Below, piece by piece: positions 1 through 9,999 of a stretch of 64,000 bases of DNA. The notes under the pieces are model-generated. The model was not told the DNA's origin. It made no database searches and saw nothing but the letters and a program-made list of their open reading frames with translations. A program made the translations under genes and the position numbers. The stretch's first letter is position 1, and each line of letters begins with the position of its first letter. Origin of the DNA: Apiosordaria backusii (lineage: Eukaryota; Ascomycota; Sordariomycetes; Sordariales; Lasiosphaeriaceae); the NCBI GenBank assembly GCA_030549205.1, contig JAUKTV010000006.1, positions 2,808,501 through 2,872,500 of the forward strand. The letters are read 5' to 3'.

Positions 1-23
1 TAACAAATGCCAGACACAGTGGA

Positions 24-154
24 TGGCGCAGTGGTCAAGCTTCTCGTGGATGATAGAAACGCCCGCGTCGTTGCAGGTCCAATGCCTGTAGCAGGCTGCG
101 GGTCGTTCCTCCTGCGAAGCCCGGGTTCGATCCCTGGGCGCGAAGCCCTTTTTT
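24..154 (+). other. tRNA-like / Pol III-type element (degenerate)
   Basis: An A-box-like TGGCGCAGTGG lies at 24-34, a good B box GGTTCGATCCC at 124-134, and a T6 run at 149-154 could end Pol III transcription. The T arm folds (CCGGG/CCTGG around TTCGATC). The seven bases before the A box do not pair with the bases after the T arm, and the A-to-B spacing (about 90 nt) would need an intron or long variable arm. I could not build a proper cloverleaf or assign an anticodon. It may be a tRNA relic, a tRNA-derived SINE head, or a real intron-containing tRNA whose fold I missed. Confidence 0.35.
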
Positions 155-160
155 CAAGTT

Positions 161-1409
161 TTTTCTTTTTAGCTTTGTTTTCATACTATCACTGGTGATG
201 CTTATTTTCAACGACTCACACCACCCACCCTTCTCCTTCTTATATCGGTAGATATGGCCTCACTCCTGTCTTCGATCATGTCTTTTGAGTGATCTCCAAG
301 CCAAGTAACATCGCAAAAGCATCACCACTGGTCGCGACGATTGGTGGAAGGCATTGGATACCTAAATAGGAACCTGTGGAAATCGCCATGCCACCTGTGC
401 ATCATCGTTGACGTCGTCTGCCTTTCGCGAAGGGCGTCACAAGTGCAACTGTACTGCGCAGTCACTTAAGAAAGTACCTATTTTCCTCTTGTCTGAACGT
501 TTCATGCCATTGTTATCTAGACGGCAGGGGACGTTGGCATTGGGGGATGTTATGGTGTTGATGCCCTGCCCGCATGCCAAGCAATGATCTGCAGGAGTGG
601 GCGGAACGGGCCGCAAGGCCCACAACCCATAGCCCCACACCAATGCTTGTATGTCAGCACAAGTGAACAACACTCCAAGATTGCAGCGCTGCATCCGACT
701 CGCCTGAGGGAGGCACATTGTGCCGAGGATCAGATTTTTAAACATATATTTATGGTGTTTTGGTCCCAATTGAGGTGCCTGATGCACGAGCTGTATCCCA
801 TTCACGATGTGGTATGACTCCATAGGTGATCACCTAATTTTTGTCTGTGGAGTATTCAAAACTCATGGCATAGGAAGTACCTAGTAGTTCTCTCATGACA
901 GAAATGAGATGAAGGTTCCTTGATGGCGAGTGGTAAGGATTGAATTGCGCCGTTGTGACAATGAGATAAGCCATACCAGCAGCGATGACATCGATGTACC
1001 TACGAATCCTACCTACCTACCGAGATGTGTGCGTGCCAACGTTGAAGCTGCGAGATGAGCAAGCCCAAGCTCTATCTTTCAGGGTGATGAACGGCATCAC
1101 AGTCCAAGTTTCTTCCACTCCCCAGTGTAGATAGTGGGGCATACCAACATTGGAGCTGCCACTCGAGTGCCCCTCGAACTGCTCACCACCAAAACAAACT
1201 GCAAGAGCAGCCATTATTTCGCGGGAAACTTGCGCGCTCCTTGGATAGTCAACATTCTCTCCTCTTGTTACCATCATTACATGCCCCAAAATAACGTTTC
1301 TTGGCGACTTTACCTTTCCTTTGCATACTCAACTACCATCGCGACGACATTTGGCACTGGCAGCCCCTGCAATCCTTCCCACAACTCTGCTAGCAACCTT
1401 CGAATCGAG
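161..1409. other. intergenic / 5' region, no supported gene
   Basis: Short open frames occur on both strands but none has a recognisable domain, a consistent intron structure or fungal-gene-like composition. The last ~300 bases are presumably promoter and leader of the RNase H-fold gene. An in-frame ATG at 1281 could extend that gene by 43 residues, but the added peptide looks unlike the rest. Confidence 0.5.
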
Positions 1410-2964
1410 ATGAGCACAACGACTGCGTCGGGGGGGGAAGTGCGCGACTCTGCCAAATCGGCCGAGATAGTCGACATTTCTGGCATCACCTCGGTGATTG
1501 TCAAGGAATTCGATGCAGCCGATGGCGCGAGCGCGAGCGCGAGCGTGCTTATCGAGGCCCAGCCCGAGTCGCCCGTTTCGTCAGAGAAGAAGGAAGACGT
1601 TGTTGTTTCAGCTAGCGATGAATCGGCCGTCGTCTCTGTCCATTCTGGCCTGGGGACCAATGTCAATACCGGCGATAACATGAAAGATAGTAAGTGAAAT
1701 AACATAACTCAAAACTGAATTTCATCCAGTAACCTACCGATCGGACGAGAGGGGCCATAGCGACATACCACATTTCACGGCGTACATTTTCGCGCTCTCG
1801 AGGCACAGAATTTGTGCTCCAAGACTTTTCCATGGATATTTAGCTAACATTGTGTTTCTTACAGTCCCAGAGAGCGACTCAACTGATGGACCCCGCGATC
1901 CCCCCGGACTTGACTCCCCCACTGTCTCAGTTGCTTCCCGTGAAACTGAAGAAAACGGCGATATGCTCGACGGTGGCGAGGTCCCAGACACCGGCAACGT
2001 TCAAGATGACAAGCAGGCTAAGGATCAGAAGAAGGCTAAAAAAGCCAAGGCTGCGCTGGTTATTAAGAGAGCAGAGACCTGCGACAACCATAGCTCCACC
2101 CCCGAAAACTTTAGGATCAGCATCTTCTGCGATGGTTCCGCCGACCCTACCGGCGATTTGGACGGGATTGGAGGCTACGCGATAACCTTCAATCGATACA
2201 GGCCGGATACGGAAGAACATGGAGACCGTGTCGGACTTGCCTGGCCAATGGATATTGCCTTGTCGAGCACCAGCTCCGAGGTGACTGCGGTCTTCGAAGC
2301 GGTCTGCAAAGTCGAACAAGAACTGACCGAGGCGTTCACCTCTGGGGATATCCCCAAGGACAAGCTTCCTCGGGACCATATCATTGTTGACATTTATACC
2401 GACTCCGAGGGCACCGTCATCACCATCGAGGAGACCAGAAAGAAGGTTGCCGCCGCTGAGGAGGAAGGGAAAGTGTTCGGGTATCCGGGGAATACCACTC
2501 TTGTCAGGCGGGTGGCATTGGAGGTTGTCAAGCAAGAAAAGAACCTTCAGCGTTTGTGTGATCAATACAACGTGAGCATCGAGGTCAACTACCATTGGCT
2601 TCCTGGCCACTCAGGGGTCAAGGGCAACCACGATGTCGATGCTTTGTGCGGCAAGGCCCGGAAAGAAAATGGGGCCGTCTTTTCTGTCAATGGACGGATT
2701 CAGCCCAGCATGCCTAGCAAGTATTTGAGCAGCTACTCAAAGATCTTCGCGCATTTTCTCAAAGCCAAGAGCCTGACAAAGGTGAGGAAACAAGCAAAGC
2801 TGGCGAGAAAGAATGTCACGAAGGGGGTGACGGCTTTGAAAGCTACCATCAAGAGTGGGGTGCGTAAAGCGGGCGGACAATACCGCAAAAATAAGCGGCA
2901 ATGGAAAAACGTAGTCAAGGATGTCAAGCAGGAAATAAAGCAGGTCGCTAAGGCCTTCAAATGA
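1410..2964 (+). CDS. stand-alone RNase H-fold protein with acidic N-terminus and basic tail (459 aa)
   Basis: Two exons, 1410-1689 and 1865-2964, join in phase across a 175-nt intron (GTAAGT donor, GCTAAC branch-like site, ACAG acceptor), giving 459 aa. An acidic, Ser/Ala-rich N-terminal part and a Lys/Ala stretch precede an RNase H-like domain at about residues 178-350. All expected acidic positions are visible: Asp in FCDGSA (about 183), Glu in SSEVTAVFEA, Asp in YTDSEG, then WLPGHSG and NHDVDAL. The last ~100 residues are strongly basic, suggesting nucleic-acid binding. Known RNase H enzymes cut RNA in RNA:DNA hybrids; activity here is inferred only. There is no reverse transcriptase or integrase beside it, so it is not simply part of a retroelement. 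Two broken relatives lie at 31.3-31.8 and 47.4-48.6 kb. The start ATG at 1410 was chosen for context; 1281 is the alternative. Confidence 0.8.
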
Positions 2965-3077
2965 GATGGAAATATTTCCCGGTAATGGGCAGGATCGCGA
3001 GCATACAACCTTGAGACTTCAAAGGAAAATGGAGGAAGGGCTATGACACGATACTCTGGAAAGGCTTGTTTCTGCAG

Positions 3078-3127
3078 GTATGTCAAACAATGTCCGCATT
3101 GAGGTCAAGCTAACCTATTTTTGACAG
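3078..3127 (+). other. probable 3'-UTR intron of the RNase H-fold gene
   Basis: A 50-nt stretch has a GTATGT donor, a GCTAACC branch-like site and a TTGACAG acceptor, which together match the other introns in this window. It begins 113 nt after the stop codon at 2964. If spliced, an exon junction would sit more than 55 nt downstream of the stop, an arrangement that can expose a transcript to nonsense-mediated decay in fungi with exon-junction-dependent decay. It could instead be a chance match. Confidence 0.4.
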
Positions 3128-3781
3128 AGCACATCATGTATAAATTGTATGGACAACAAGTGTACCTCGAATAAGTGTTGCAAAAAAAACAATATCACCC
3201 AATGCGGAAAGGGGTTGTTGTGGAGAGTAGAGACTTGTGTTAACTTCTTACATTATATTGTTGGAGTTTGTACGGGTTATGAGCTTTGGAGGGAGATCAG
3301 TAGTCGGTGGCCTAGTCGGTGTGTCTGTATATGTTGATAACTGTAGTTGATAACAACTATCGCAATCCATGTATCAAAAGCTTGTGACGTGATTGTTTCT
3401 GCCGATAATACGAATAAACTGTTGCTGTTGAAGCTCACCCACAGGCACTACCAGCCGACGATCTGGTATAGGAAAGAGATTCCGCAGTGACTATGTCCTT
3501 GGCAACAGAGGTGGCAGCAGTCATTCTGCTAACTGCCAAAAAGGTGACCCAGGAGAGGGGAAGATAACGGGCTTGACATGCGGTTCGCCCATTCTTTGAA
3601 AACTGTGTCCATCGCAAGGTGAATGGAAAAATGAAGGCCTTAGAACGTTTAAAATGCGGGGAATGGAAAATGGCTGGGACAATCTGATATTCGGCAGAAA
3701 GTCGAAGTCAACCTGAAGTTTTGGTGTGCTGACATACCTATTAGCGCAGGTACATGTCCACGTCTCTCAATAGGTATGTAA
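3128..3781. other. intergenic, 3' flanks of two convergent genes
   Basis: This is the downstream region of the RNase H-fold gene (plus) and the kinase gene (minus). No coding frame with recognisable content is seen. Confidence 0.5.
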
Positions 3782-4897
3782 CTACTCAACCCCTGTGAAC
3801 CACTTGTGTTCGAGCGCTTCCCGTGCAGTAATCCTCTTATTTGGATCCAAATTTGTCATCTTCGTGATCAAGTCCCGGAACTCCAAATCGAGGTAATCCC
3901 ACAATGAAAACGGCGTTCTGGGCTTTACCTGAACCGCAACCTCGATGAAAGCAAAAAACATGGCATTATCCTCTCCGACATGCTCCAAGAAGCCCTGAAA
4001 CCCGTCATTGTCCCCAAAGTAGGAAACATGTCTCGTCAAAATCGCCTGCCAAGCCTCCTGGCCATCAACAACCTCTGGGACTAGAAAAACCATCACGTCT
4101 CGCATCACATAGATGGCGGTGATGGCAAAGGAGAAGATGTCAGACGGCGTATTTTGCCGGGCACGCAACCAGGACTCGGGGCTTCGCCACAGCTGATTGC
4201 CGAAGCGACAGCCAAGGAGGTTCTGCTCAGGTTTGAGTTGTATGGCATCCTCCAGATCCGAGATTTTGACGTCCTTAATGGTTACACTCCCATTAGGACC
4301 CTCTTCATAGTCAACTAGAATATTGTTGGGTTTGATGTCTAGTAATGGTCAGTACTTTACCATCAATCCCTGCAGTCTGGTAGGAGCGAAACCCACCTGT
4401 GTGAACAATTCCTCGGTCATGGAGCTCCGCCAGACCTGTAAGAGCGGACTTGACCATCCCTTTCCGCACGTCCATCGATAATTCCTTTTGACTGACCCGA
4501 AGGAGTGTGTCGGCCAGAAACGGGTAAATCAAGAGCTCTTGATCAGGGATTGCGTCAACCATTGTTCGCAGGTTGGAGCACGTTTTCAAACTCTGCTGTA
4601 GCTCATAGCGATACTCAAAGTGGCCGGGCATGAGATTTTTTATGATGTAACTTTTTGCTTGATTGTCGCTTCGCGAGTGGTCAGCAATCTTGTTCAACCA
4701 GTGACTTTCGTTTTCCTGACTACTTACCTCGCACGGTAAACACACAAAAATGGCTCTGTTCGGTGAGATATAACTTCTTCAATCTTGTACATCATCCCCG
4801 AGTCGCCGCGAAGCTCCTCGCCAACTGCAAAGGGTGTCGTCCGCCGAGGTAAAGGGTGGGATGACAGGTGAGAACTTGGACTGCAATGAGATGACAT
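3782..4897 (-). CDS. atypical protein kinase-like protein (332 aa)
   Basis: Three exons (4897-4728, 4668-4397, 4338-3782) with introns of 59 and 58 nt join in phase to exactly 333 codons including the stop. The product has a small kinase fold. A Lys in SYIIKNL fits the beta-3 lysine. GIVHTDIKPNN is the catalytic loop, with HTD instead of HRD. ISDLEDA stands where DFG is expected, so the metal-binding Asp is kept but Phe-Gly becomes Leu-Glu. WRSPE resembles the APE motif, and NKRITAREALEHKWF is the usual kinase C-terminal end. No clear glycine-rich loop is visible. Many fungal accessory kinases show such DLE-type loops and are of unknown substrate, and it could be weakly active or a pseudokinase. 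The ATG at 4897 gives a normal-size domain. The inverted repeat begins about 290 bp upstream. Confidence 0.75.
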
Positions 4898-5189
4898 TAT
4901 GCGATGCTGATGCTGATGCTGCCCACCGAGTGGTTGATCTTTCAAGACACGAGGAAGGCTTTTGGCGCGGCAAAACAAGCCCTTAAGATGCGGAAGCGAT
5001 GGAGCCAAGGTAAAACGACGGCTTCCGAAGGCTTGTGCGCCTCTCGACCTTGATATTTTGAACATAGCGGGCGCTTGTCCGGGGTAGTGAGAAATGTGAT
5101 CAGGATTGTATTGATAGACCAGGAGTTGTGCGTTGGGCCAACAGCCTGCACGTTGGTGGCTGGCTATGTGTTTGGACACCTTTTCCTGA
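4898..5189. other. 5' flank of the kinase gene
   Basis: The kinase reading frame stays open upstream to 5221 but without similarity to kinases; this is most likely leader and promoter. The 15-mer ACACCTTTTCCTGAC occurs here at 5177-5191 and again at 5338-5352, bracketing the left arm of the inverted repeat. Confidence 0.45.
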
Positions 5190-5568
5190 CACCGGGGTGA
5201 GATATGGCCTAAGAGCGTCAATCTCTGTGTTCAATACAAGCATTGACAATTGTTGAGCTTTTCCGGTGTTTTCTATAGTGCGAAGCGGCCACTAGCCAAC
5301 TTAAAAAAGCCCACTTCAGCCAGGTTTAGTTATCAAACACCTTTTCCTGACTGCAGATAAAGCCGTGTGCTAACTTTACTGGCACTGTATAGCGTCGAAG
5401 ATACATAAGTTTAAATGTTGTTTGATGACTAAACCTAGCTGAAGTGGGCTTTTTTAAGTTAGCTGGTAGCCGCCTCGCACTATAGAAAACACCGGAAAAG
5501 CTTAACAATTGTCAGTGCTTGTATTGAACACAGAGATTGGCGCTCTTAGGCCATATCTCACCCCGGTG
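5190..5568. repeat. long inverted repeat with ~150-bp arms (foldback element)
   Basis: The left arm (about 5190-5338) is the reverse complement of the right arm (about 5419-5568), separated by a spacer of about 80 bp. Reading base by base I count nine differences between the arms, and all are C/T or G/A transitions. Six fit CpA-to-TpA change, the preferred RIP context. The outer ends read CACCGGGGTGAG. It could be a MITE-like foldback element or a local inverted duplication later hit by RIP. A transcript across it would form a long hairpin. Confidence 0.9.
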
Positions 5569-5840
5569 ACTCAGATGGTGTATGTCATGCCAATCATACC
5601 CTTGAGTAGCGTAAACAGAGATAAATACATCTCTGCCCGCCAGAGAGGTAGGGATCAGCACCACCATGTGAGTCTGAATGTACCATACCAGGACCACTGT
5701 CATGAGCACATCTCAAGAAAATCCTTAGTTCCCTTTGTTGATCTTTTCTTTTGGATTCAAATATATGTTGTTGATGAACTCGGTGACATTTCCAACGAAA
5801 CGACACTTCATCGTATTCCTCACATAAAAGCTCATCAACC
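5569..5840. other. intergenic
   Basis: No supported gene. It lies between the inverted repeat and the aldo/keto reductase relic. The open frames here are shadows of the relic's shifted frames. Confidence 0.4.
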
Positions 5841-6150
5841 CTATTGCCAAGTAATAGTCTTCGTCCCCTCAAAACTGACCCGATCAACCTCAACCATCCC
5901 CTCCTGAGACAGCCTCCAACCCAAAGCCTCGACCGCTGGGTAGTTGGATCCGGGTGTCTGGTACCAACCACCGGCAAAAGCCCCTTACCCACACTCCAGT
6001 TCAACGCAACCGAAGCCGGCTTCTTCCCTTGATTCTCCCTAATATTCCTCGGCACCTCCACGACAGGCTCAGCATGCATCATGTCATAGGCGCTAAACTT
6101 GTAGGACCTTGGAGGCAGGTTATCAACAGTGTACTTCCCAGTCAATCACT
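5841..6150 (-). pseudogene. aldo/keto reductase C-terminal remnant, frameshifted
   Basis: On the minus strand the frame reads TGKYTVDNLPP, then KKPASVALNWSVGKG and LLPVVGTRHPDP, which matches the C-terminal third of aldo/keto reductases (the region binding the NADPH 2'-phosphate). Near 5945 the frame shifts by one base and continues as EALGWRLSQEGM to a stop at 5841-5843, as expected for the family's last helix. A TGA lies just upstream of TGKYT, and no N-terminal barrel with the catalytic Asp-Tyr-Lys-His is present. It is a gene fragment, perhaps left by the rearrangement that made the neighbouring inverted repeat. NADPH-dependent carbonyl reduction is the family role, not expected here. Confidence 0.75.
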
Positions 6151-6231
6151 CATTTTTACCCCTGACACCGTCACCTAACTCGGATAACCCTGGCCAAGTC
6201 CAGGATTGAGTATGGGAGATGCAATCGGAAC

Positions 6232-8748
6232 TTAAACCAACACCACCTCTTCCCACCGGATATTCCCTTCCTCTTCCTCCTCAAGGAATTCACCATGCAT
6301 AATTCCGTGAACATAGGTCTCTCCAGAGAACCGCCTCCCTTCCGTTTTCAATGTCCTCGTCTCACCAATCCCTGTTTCGATCTCCACCTCCACCTCGTCA
6401 CCCTTCCTCAACACATACGGCACCGGCCCTCCCTCTAGAACCCAAACTTCGTCGCCTTCCTGAGCGGTATCCACACAAATTCCCAACCACCCATTCTCCG
6501 TAGTGAACAAACACCTATCCCCCATCACCCTTCTGACCTGATCCCTGAACTCCAATGGCAGCTTAAACACATCCGGCCAGTCCCCCTCACCCCTCTTAGC
6601 AGCCCTGATTGCATCCGCCGTCTGCTGTATCTCCTCTTTCTGAGGAATAAACCCGCTGACCAACCCCATATTCGTCAACGTATCGACCACTTTATCCCTC
6701 CTCTTCCTCAGCCTGTCGACACCCTCAACCCAATAATCCGGATCCAATCCCTCCACCAAATCAGCCCCAGACCATAACTGCGACAAATTCGCCAGCAACC
6801 AATCCCTAAACGAATCCAACAACCTCTGAGTCTCCTCCGCACTCCCCCGGTGCCGATTGGTAGTCTCATGACAAGTCATAGTATGTATCATCGCCGCCTC
6901 TCTAAACTGCCCTCGCATCTCCCCCGTCTCTTCATCCGGAAACAAAACATGCGGGTAATTTACCGGCAAATCACCCAAGACCTCAATAGCAACTTCAGCA
7001 AGCTCAATATCGTAGATATTAGCGCAGGGGTATTTCTTCTTGATGGTATCCAGCTTCTTCCCGTGCAAACAAAAGGTTCCTTTGATGGGGTCGATATGGC
7101 GAAAGGATGGGATCGGCGCGGTGGAGCGGGCCTCTGCCCAGTCTTCTTTGGAGTATTCTCTTTGTTTGGTGGACATGACAATTCCTGCTTTGAAAGGGGA
7201 GTCAAACGGACCCAGGGGCCAGGGGAACTCGCCGTCTGTTAGGTCTGGCACCCATGATGGCAACGAGTGGAAAGTGCGGGAGGTGGTGTGCTCGATGAAG
7301 CCGAAGATGGATAGTTCAGGCCAGTTCTTCAGGATGGCAGCGGCGGCAAAGGTGAAGACTTGCTCGGGGGTGTGGGAAGTGTCGATGGGGATGGGGAAGG
7401 GGACATCGGTGGGGAGGATCTGCTGGAGGATACCGAGGGTGGCGTATACGTTGTCTTGAGGTTTGAAACAACCTCTTCGGCGGACGGCGGCGATGGCGCC
7501 GAACCAGTGCCTGGCCCAACCGCCTTTGTTCCAGAGCTTGTTGTTGTGGTGGCGTTGCATTTCGAATATGTCGCCGATGCCGAAGCCACGAAGGGACGCG
7601 GTGTATTCTATGGGGAGGTTGCGTCGGCATTGCGTGCCGATGGCATCGACCCATTGGATTTTGCCGAGGAGGTTGACGAAGCCATCCATGTCCTCCCAGC
7701 TTAGCTCGCCACGACCGCAGTAAATGTGAAGACGATCGCCCAGGACGACTTCTTGTACGATCCAAACTCGATGAAAGTAGCGTCTTGTGCGGTAGAACGC
7801 CCAGTATTGTGTCCAGGCGTCAAGCCAAGTGGTGACACCCAGCTCGACTGGAGGAGTCAAGACAAAGACATCCTTCCACATTTTGGCGTCGTGGAAGCTG
7901 GAAGACCGAAGAAACATGATTGCCCCCTCCCCAGCACGTTCCAGCAGGAACTGCATTCTGGGGTAGACGGTATCATGCCACCATTTGAACACGTCCAACC
8001 TTGCCTCATCTGACCCAAGCCATGCCAGAACCCTACCCGCAGAAGAGTAGATCTCTCCCATCAGCGGAATCTGCGCCGAGATTTCCTTGTCGTTAGTTTG
8101 ATTGATGCACACGGCATCAATCCACAGGTTGGTGATCTCCGCGAGGCTGACTTTTGGCCCACCACATGCTTGGCTTTGCGCGTGCCTTCGGGGCCAGGTG
8201 TCGGTCATGTACGTCCTGAAGAAGTTGGACAGGTTGCCAGTAACAGTAATGGTTGACACTGGAGTGGAGTACAAGTCGACCATGGACCCTCGAGGGTCAA
8301 TTGACGCGTCATCGTTGCGCTTGAAAGTCTCAAATGCTTCGGGCGGAACAACGACGAGTTCAATGTCGCGCGGATTTTTTGACAAACGCGCTTTGTCAGG
8401 GCCGATGATAGATGAGTGGCGTTCCACTTCGAATGGCTCAATGGCTGAGTCCCAGGTGTATGACAAGGCGGTGAAGCGCTTGGGCAAGGTGGAGAGGTCG
8501 TGCTCCGAGAGCGTGATCAGCACACGCGAGAGGACTGGGTCATAGCCCAACAGTTGAATGATTCGTATGTGTCGTGGTGAGGAGAGATGCTGATATTTGT
8601 ATGGTGGATACGGATGGGGCGAGTCGGTCCGGGGCAACGATTGGGAGCGGGGCCGCGTCATGATGGTGAGTTCAGATAATGGTATTGGTGATCTTGGAAA
8701 CGCATCCGCTGTTGCACAGTGCCCACGGTGTGAATTATAAGGAATCAT
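6232..8748 (-). CDS. HET-domain (heterokaryon incompatibility) protein (838 aa)
   Basis: A single uninterrupted exon. The HET domain starts around residue 90 with FTALSYTWDSA (the usual ALSYxWG motif) and continues to LWIDAVCINQTNDKE and IYSSAGRVLAWLG, the second and third hallmark blocks. The C-terminal end carries FSGETYVHGIMHGEF, a motif common at the end of fungal HET proteins. HET proteins trigger programmed cell death when unlike fungal individuals fuse, and are proposed to act as innate-immunity-like sensors with TIR-like HET folds. The ATG at 8748 gives 838 aa; a second in-frame ATG at 8661 (MTRPRS) may be the true start. No NACHT, WD40 or ankyrin partner is fused or adjacent. Its upstream region was continuous with sequence now at 27.6 kb before the retroelement inserted. 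Confidence 0.9.
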   Translation of the reverse strand: MIPYNSHRGHCATADAFPRSPIPLSELTIMTRPRSQSLPRTDSPHPYPPYKYQHLSSPRHIRIIQLLGYDPVLSRVLITLSEHDLSTLPKRFTALSYTWDSAIEPFEVERHSSIIGPDKARLSKNPRDIELVVVPPEAFETFKRNDDASIDPRGSMVDLYSTPVSTITVTGNLSNFFRTYMTDTWPRRHAQSQACGGPKVSLAEITNLWIDAVCINQTNDKEISAQIPLMGEIYSSAGRVLAWLGSDEARLDVFKWWHDTVYPRMQFLLERAGEGAIMFLRSSSFHDAKMWKDVFVLTPPVELGVTTWLDAWTQYWAFYRTRRYFHRVWIVQEVVLGDRLHIYCGRGELSWEDMDGFVNLLGKIQWVDAIGTQCRRNLPIEYTASLRGFGIGDIFEMQRHHNNKLWNKGGWARHWFGAIAAVRRRGCFKPQDNVYATLGILQQILPTDVPFPIPIDTSHTPEQVFTFAAAAILKNWPELSIFGFIEHTTSRTFHSLPSWVPDLTDGEFPWPLGPFDSPFKAGIVMSTKQREYSKEDWAEARSTAPIPSFRHIDPIKGTFCLHGKKLDTIKKKYPCANIYDIELAEVAIEVLGDLPVNYPHVLFPDEETGEMRGQFREAAMIHTMTCHETTNRHRGSAEETQRLLDSFRDWLLANLSQLWSGADLVEGLDPDYWVEGVDRLRKRRDKVVDTLTNMGLVSGFIPQKEEIQQTADAIRAAKRGEGDWPDVFKLPLEFRDQVRRVMGDRCLFTTENGWLGICVDTAQEGDEVWVLEGGPVPYVLRKGDEVEVEIETGIGETRTLKTEGRRFSGETYVHGIMHGEFLEEEEEGNIRWEEVVLV

Positions 8749-9110
8749 GAGTTAGGCTGCGATTGCGGAGGCCTCGTTGTCGCCTAGCGGGGCAGTGCTT
8801 TGGAAGGATTGGGTTAGGGTTGATGGGTTTGGACGGCTTGGCGAACATTAGGTGTTGCAACTGGTCCAGGCATTTCGTGCCTTCAATGACCCGTTTGATC
8901 GCGTGGTGCGATGCAAACAAGGGTGGGGTTTGTCGTGATTGTGTGTGGTTGGTTGTAAGTGTGATGTTGAAATGTCGGGTGGTGTAGTCCCAAGTCGTCC
9001 ACAGATGACATGGACCTATCGAAGCCCCAGTACAGACCGGATTGCATATAGAAACCCGGGAACGTTACTGGAAGCATCGCGGCCTTCCAGTTTCGCTGTC
9101 AGAAACATAG
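8749..9110. other. 5' flank of the HET gene up to the retroelement
   Basis: No supported gene. It contains GGGTTAGGGTT near 8808, a single telomere-like stretch too short to interpret. The sequence ends at the 5-bp target CTTAT (9111-9115) of the copia element; the other side of the target lies at 27595. Confidence 0.5.
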
Positions 9111-9115
9111 CTTAT

Positions 9116-9949
9116 TATTGGAATAGGTATGGCCAATTACAGGCCTAAGGGCCCTGTAATTAGTGCTTACACACTAGCTTACAGTATAGCGGAAGTCTTA
9201 TGCGTGATACCTATAGCTTAGTGCTGGGGTACTAGAATACAGTACTACGTAGGTACTATAGAATAGAAATATAGTAGGTAAACAATTGTATTGTAGTGTT
9301 AGCCTTCTATAAATCTACTGTAATAATCTCTATAGTAGGGTTTATACTCGACCTTTACTATATACTTACCGACTAACGTACGGTACCTTACATACCCTAG
9401 CGGGCAGATAGGCTAAAGTATAGCTTGGTTAACTTCGAGGTTTACTAAGCCCTATAAACTACTTATTAAATCCTTTGTAGCTTCTGACCTATAAGGCTTA
9501 TAGGCCTATAATTTAGTATAGTAATAATATACCTACTTAACTATAGGCTTATTAATTCTTAGCTAGTTTAGCCAGTCCAGTAGTTAGTTATAGGTCTTAT
9601 AGACAGTTAAGTTAGTATGGTTTATAGTTTTTTAAAAATCGACTTACGGCTATGTAAAAGAGCCATAAAACTAAGTATCCCTAACCTAAAGTGTAGGTTA
9701 ATATAGGGTTAGGGTTAGGCCATTTATATTGCTTATAGTAATAGGCTTTAGTAACCTAAATATAAAATTACAGGTAGTTTAGCTTATTAGTTAGTAGGAT
9801 GTAGGCCTTTAAATAGCCCTATAGTAAAGTAAGGTATTGGATAAGTGCCGGATAGTTAATAGATAGACTTTCTAACTTAAGCTTTTACTATATAGTATAA
9901 TAGTAGCTACTTACTGTAAACTTAGGCCTTATAGGGACTTAGTTTAATA
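9116..9949 (-). repeat. copia LTR, left copy (3' LTR of the element)
   Basis: 834 bp, the same length as the right copy, with differences that are nearly all C/T and G/A transitions. It is more AT-rich than the right copy. Near 9680-9719 it carries CCCTAACC ... TAGGGTTAGGGTTAGG, a telomere-like inverted motif. Confidence 0.92.
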
Positions 9950-9999
9950 CCCTTCTTCTGTTTATAATGAATGGTAGGTTTAGATTTAAATCTAAGGCC

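Noticed and set aside
584..817. Open frames on both strands at 437-823
   Set aside because: Mutually overlapping, no domain, no splice or start context to choose one.
1310..1705. 131-codon minus-strand open frame
   Set aside because: Overlaps the first exon of the RNase H-fold gene, whose splice phase and paralogs support the plus strand.
8803..8825. Possible telomere repeat near the HET promoter
   Set aside because: Only one and a half TTAGGG-like units without inverted partner; too short to separate from chance.
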